From contig CAVYVA010000002.1 in the NCBI GenBank assembly GCA_963771835.1, forward strand, positions 434,001 to 498,000: a stretch of 64,000 nucleotides of DNA. Reading direction: 5' to 3'. The stretch is from CAVQCJ01 sp963771835. Its GTDB lineage: Bacteria; Actinomycetota; Actinomycetes; Prado026. The first letter of the stretch is position 1. Every line of letters starts with the position of its first letter. This document shows, in pieces, positions 63,032 to 64,000 of this stretch. The notes beneath the pieces were generated by a model. That model saw only the letters and a list, made by a program, of their open reading frames with translations, had not been told where the DNA came from and did no database searches. The translations under genes were made by a program, and so were the position numbers.

Positions 63032-63925
63032 ATGTCCGCACCCGCCCGCACCCCTGCGCCCGACGCCGCCGAGGGCGGGTCCAGCCCCACCAGGCGCCGG
63101 CTCCTGCTCGGTGGCGCGACGGCCGTCGCGGTTTCCGCGGCCGGCGCCGTCATCGCGCAGCCGGCGTCCGCCGCGAACGGGGCGGCGGTGGTGCTCGGTC
63201 ACGCGAACTCCGCGACCGCCGCCACCGGGATCACCGCGACGACGACCGCGAACGCCCTCGCGGTGACCAACACCAGCAGCGGCTCGGCGACCACGCTCAC
63301 CAGCTACACCGGGCACGGCTGCCTGACCAGCACGCGCGCCGGCAACAAGTGGGGGCTGTCGGCCTCGAACAGCTCCGCGACGAACAGCGGCGGCGGGGCA
63401 CTGCTCGCGAACGGCGGCAAGACCGTCGGCGCGCTGCTCACCTCGTCGGGCATCGGCGTCTCCGCACTGGTCGCGACGCAGACCGTCCCGCTGGCCAGCG
63501 TCAACGGCAACGAGGCCGGCGTGACCGCGATCGGCGCGGCCGCCAACGGCGTGGTCGCCAGCACCACCAACGAGCTCTCGTACGGCGTCGTCTCCACGCA
63601 GTTCGGCGGCGGCACGGCGGTCCTGGCGAGCTCGGACGGCGCCCAGGCCGTCGGCGTCCAGGGCATCGCGACCGGTGGCGGCGTCGGGGTCTTCGCCCAG
63701 GCCGACGACGCCGGCTCGACCGCGCTCGTCGCGGACGGCGTCGCGGTGTTCCTGGGCGACGTCGTCGTGCAGGGCACGCTGTACGCGCCCAACTTCCAGA
63801 ACAACCTGCCGCCGGTGCCCGTCGGCGACGTCGTCCGGGCGGCCGGCGCGTCGGCGCGACGGGTGGCCGCGCGCGCGGCAAGGACGGCCGCGAAGATCCG
63901 GGCGAGCCAGGTGACGCTCGGCTAG
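63032..63925 (+). CDS. Tat-exported protein with Gly/Val-rich beta repeats
   Basis: 297 residues. The N-terminus carries a twin-arginine signal (PTRRRLLLGGATAVAVSAAG) with cleavage near AQPASAANGA. The mature part is Ala/Gly/Thr/Val-rich with irregular repeats of the GVxAxxxxGxAL kind (GVGVFAQADDAGSTALVADG, GVSALVATQTVPLASVNGNE), ending in VQGTLYAPNFQNNLPPV and a basic helix. Such repeats suggest an extended beta structure, as in surface or fibre proteins; I recognise no enzyme motif. A sigma28-like -10 lies 62 bases upstream. Its stop shares the palindrome CTAG (63922-63925) with the opposing gene. Confidence 0.75.
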   Translation: MSAPARTPAPDAAEGGSSPTRRRLLLGGATAVAVSAAGAVIAQPASAANGAAVVLGHANSATAATGITATTTANALAVTNTSSGSATTLTSYTGHGCLTSTRAGNKWGLSASNSSATNSGGGALLANGGKTVGALLTSSGIGVSALVATQTVPLASVNGNEAGVTAIGAAANGVVASTTNELSYGVVSTQFGGGTAVLASSDGAQAVGVQGIATGGGVGVFAQADDAGSTALVADGVAVFLGDVVVQGTLYAPNFQNNLPPVPVGDVVRAAGASARRVAARAARTAAKIRASQVTLG

Positions 63926-64000
63926 CTGCCGTAGCGGCGGCTGCGTGCGGCGTACGACCGGAGCGCGCGCAGGAAGTCGACCTTGCGGAAGTCCGGCCAG
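63922..64000 (-). CDS. Cis-prenyltransferase, C-terminal end (partial)
   Basis: The minus strand encodes WPDFRKVDFLRALRSYAARS, then RRYGS and TAG at 63924-63922. This is the conserved C-terminus of cis-prenyl (undecaprenyl or short-chain Z-) diphosphate synthases, and most resembles the Rv1086-type Z-farnesyl diphosphate synthase. The rest lies beyond the window. It would use the IPP made through ispH. Confidence 0.8.
   Translation of the reverse strand, partial: WPDFRKVDFLRALRSYAARSRRYGS

Overview
This window comes from the chromosome of a very GC-rich actinomycete. The evidence is the base composition, frequent GTG starts, a mycothiol gene (mshB), a mycobacterial-type succinate dehydrogenase, and a gene order that matches the Mycobacterium tuberculosis Rv1095-Rv1112 neighbourhood over the right-hand third (phoH2, fumarase, glpX, DUF4245, xseB, xseA, ispH, DUF6542, ychF). 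Genus cannot be set from sequence alone. I see no rRNA, tRNA, CRISPR array, insertion sequence or prophage; this is mostly core chromosome with accessory stretches.

Layout. 1-5.3 kb: lysine/diaminopimelate genes (dapE and dapD divergent, dapC with the 7Fe ferredoxin fdxA) around a GGDEF diguanylate cyclase. 5.4-11.2 kb: a GNAT acetyltransferase, a SAM methyltransferase, then gnd, pgi and a cysteinyl-tRNA synthetase paralogue. 11.2-14 kb: a cupin and a kynurenine formamidase-kynureninase operon. 14-16.2 kb: an RDD membrane protein with a 13-residue repeat, and a flavin reductase. 16.2-23.7 kb: a chemosensory array (response regulator-GAF, CheA-REC, MCP, CheW) headed by an FtsH-like membrane protease, without flagellar genes. 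23.7-31.3 kb: mshB, an S9 peptidase, a damaged DUF559-like gene, typA with an upstream AAA ATPase, and a Nudix hydrolase. 31.5-39.2 kb: sdhCAB, a VIT-family metal transporter, an aquaporin, an ECF sigma/anti-sigma pair with a secreted protein, and a GNAT enzyme. 39.2-48 kb: ychF, rmuC, DUF6542, ispH, xseAB, small membrane proteins and glpX. 48-53 kb: secreted hydrolases, a CGNR-like zinc-finger regulator, a VOC protein and a DUF3352 protein. 53-60.2 kb: class I fumarase, an unusual flavin-split-barrel/class II fumarase fusion, a DesK/NarL-type two-component pair and an ABC exporter. 60.2-64 kb: a lytic transglycosylase, phoH2, a Tat-exported repeat protein and the end of a prenyltransferase.

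Regulatory reading. At least eleven starts have a TANNNT hexamer at exactly -12 to -7 from the start codon, the signature of leaderless transcription; the dapE and dapD hexamers overlap in one symmetric 7-mer. A sigma28-like -10 word, GCCGATAC, precedes the diguanylate cyclase, the MCP-cheA operon and the Tat-exported protein, suggesting a shared WhiG/FliA-type regulon. The most striking non-coding feature is a set of five CTAG words spaced by one DNA helical turn (30876-30920) on the promoter of the AAA ATPase-typA operon.

Data quality. At least nine reading-frame breaks in seven genes (dapE, a GNAT gene, a methyltransferase, pgi twice, the cysS paralogue twice, the MCP, DUF6542) can nearly all be repaired by removing one or two G/C bases. 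I treat these as probable sequencing or assembly errors and annotate the genes across the breaks.
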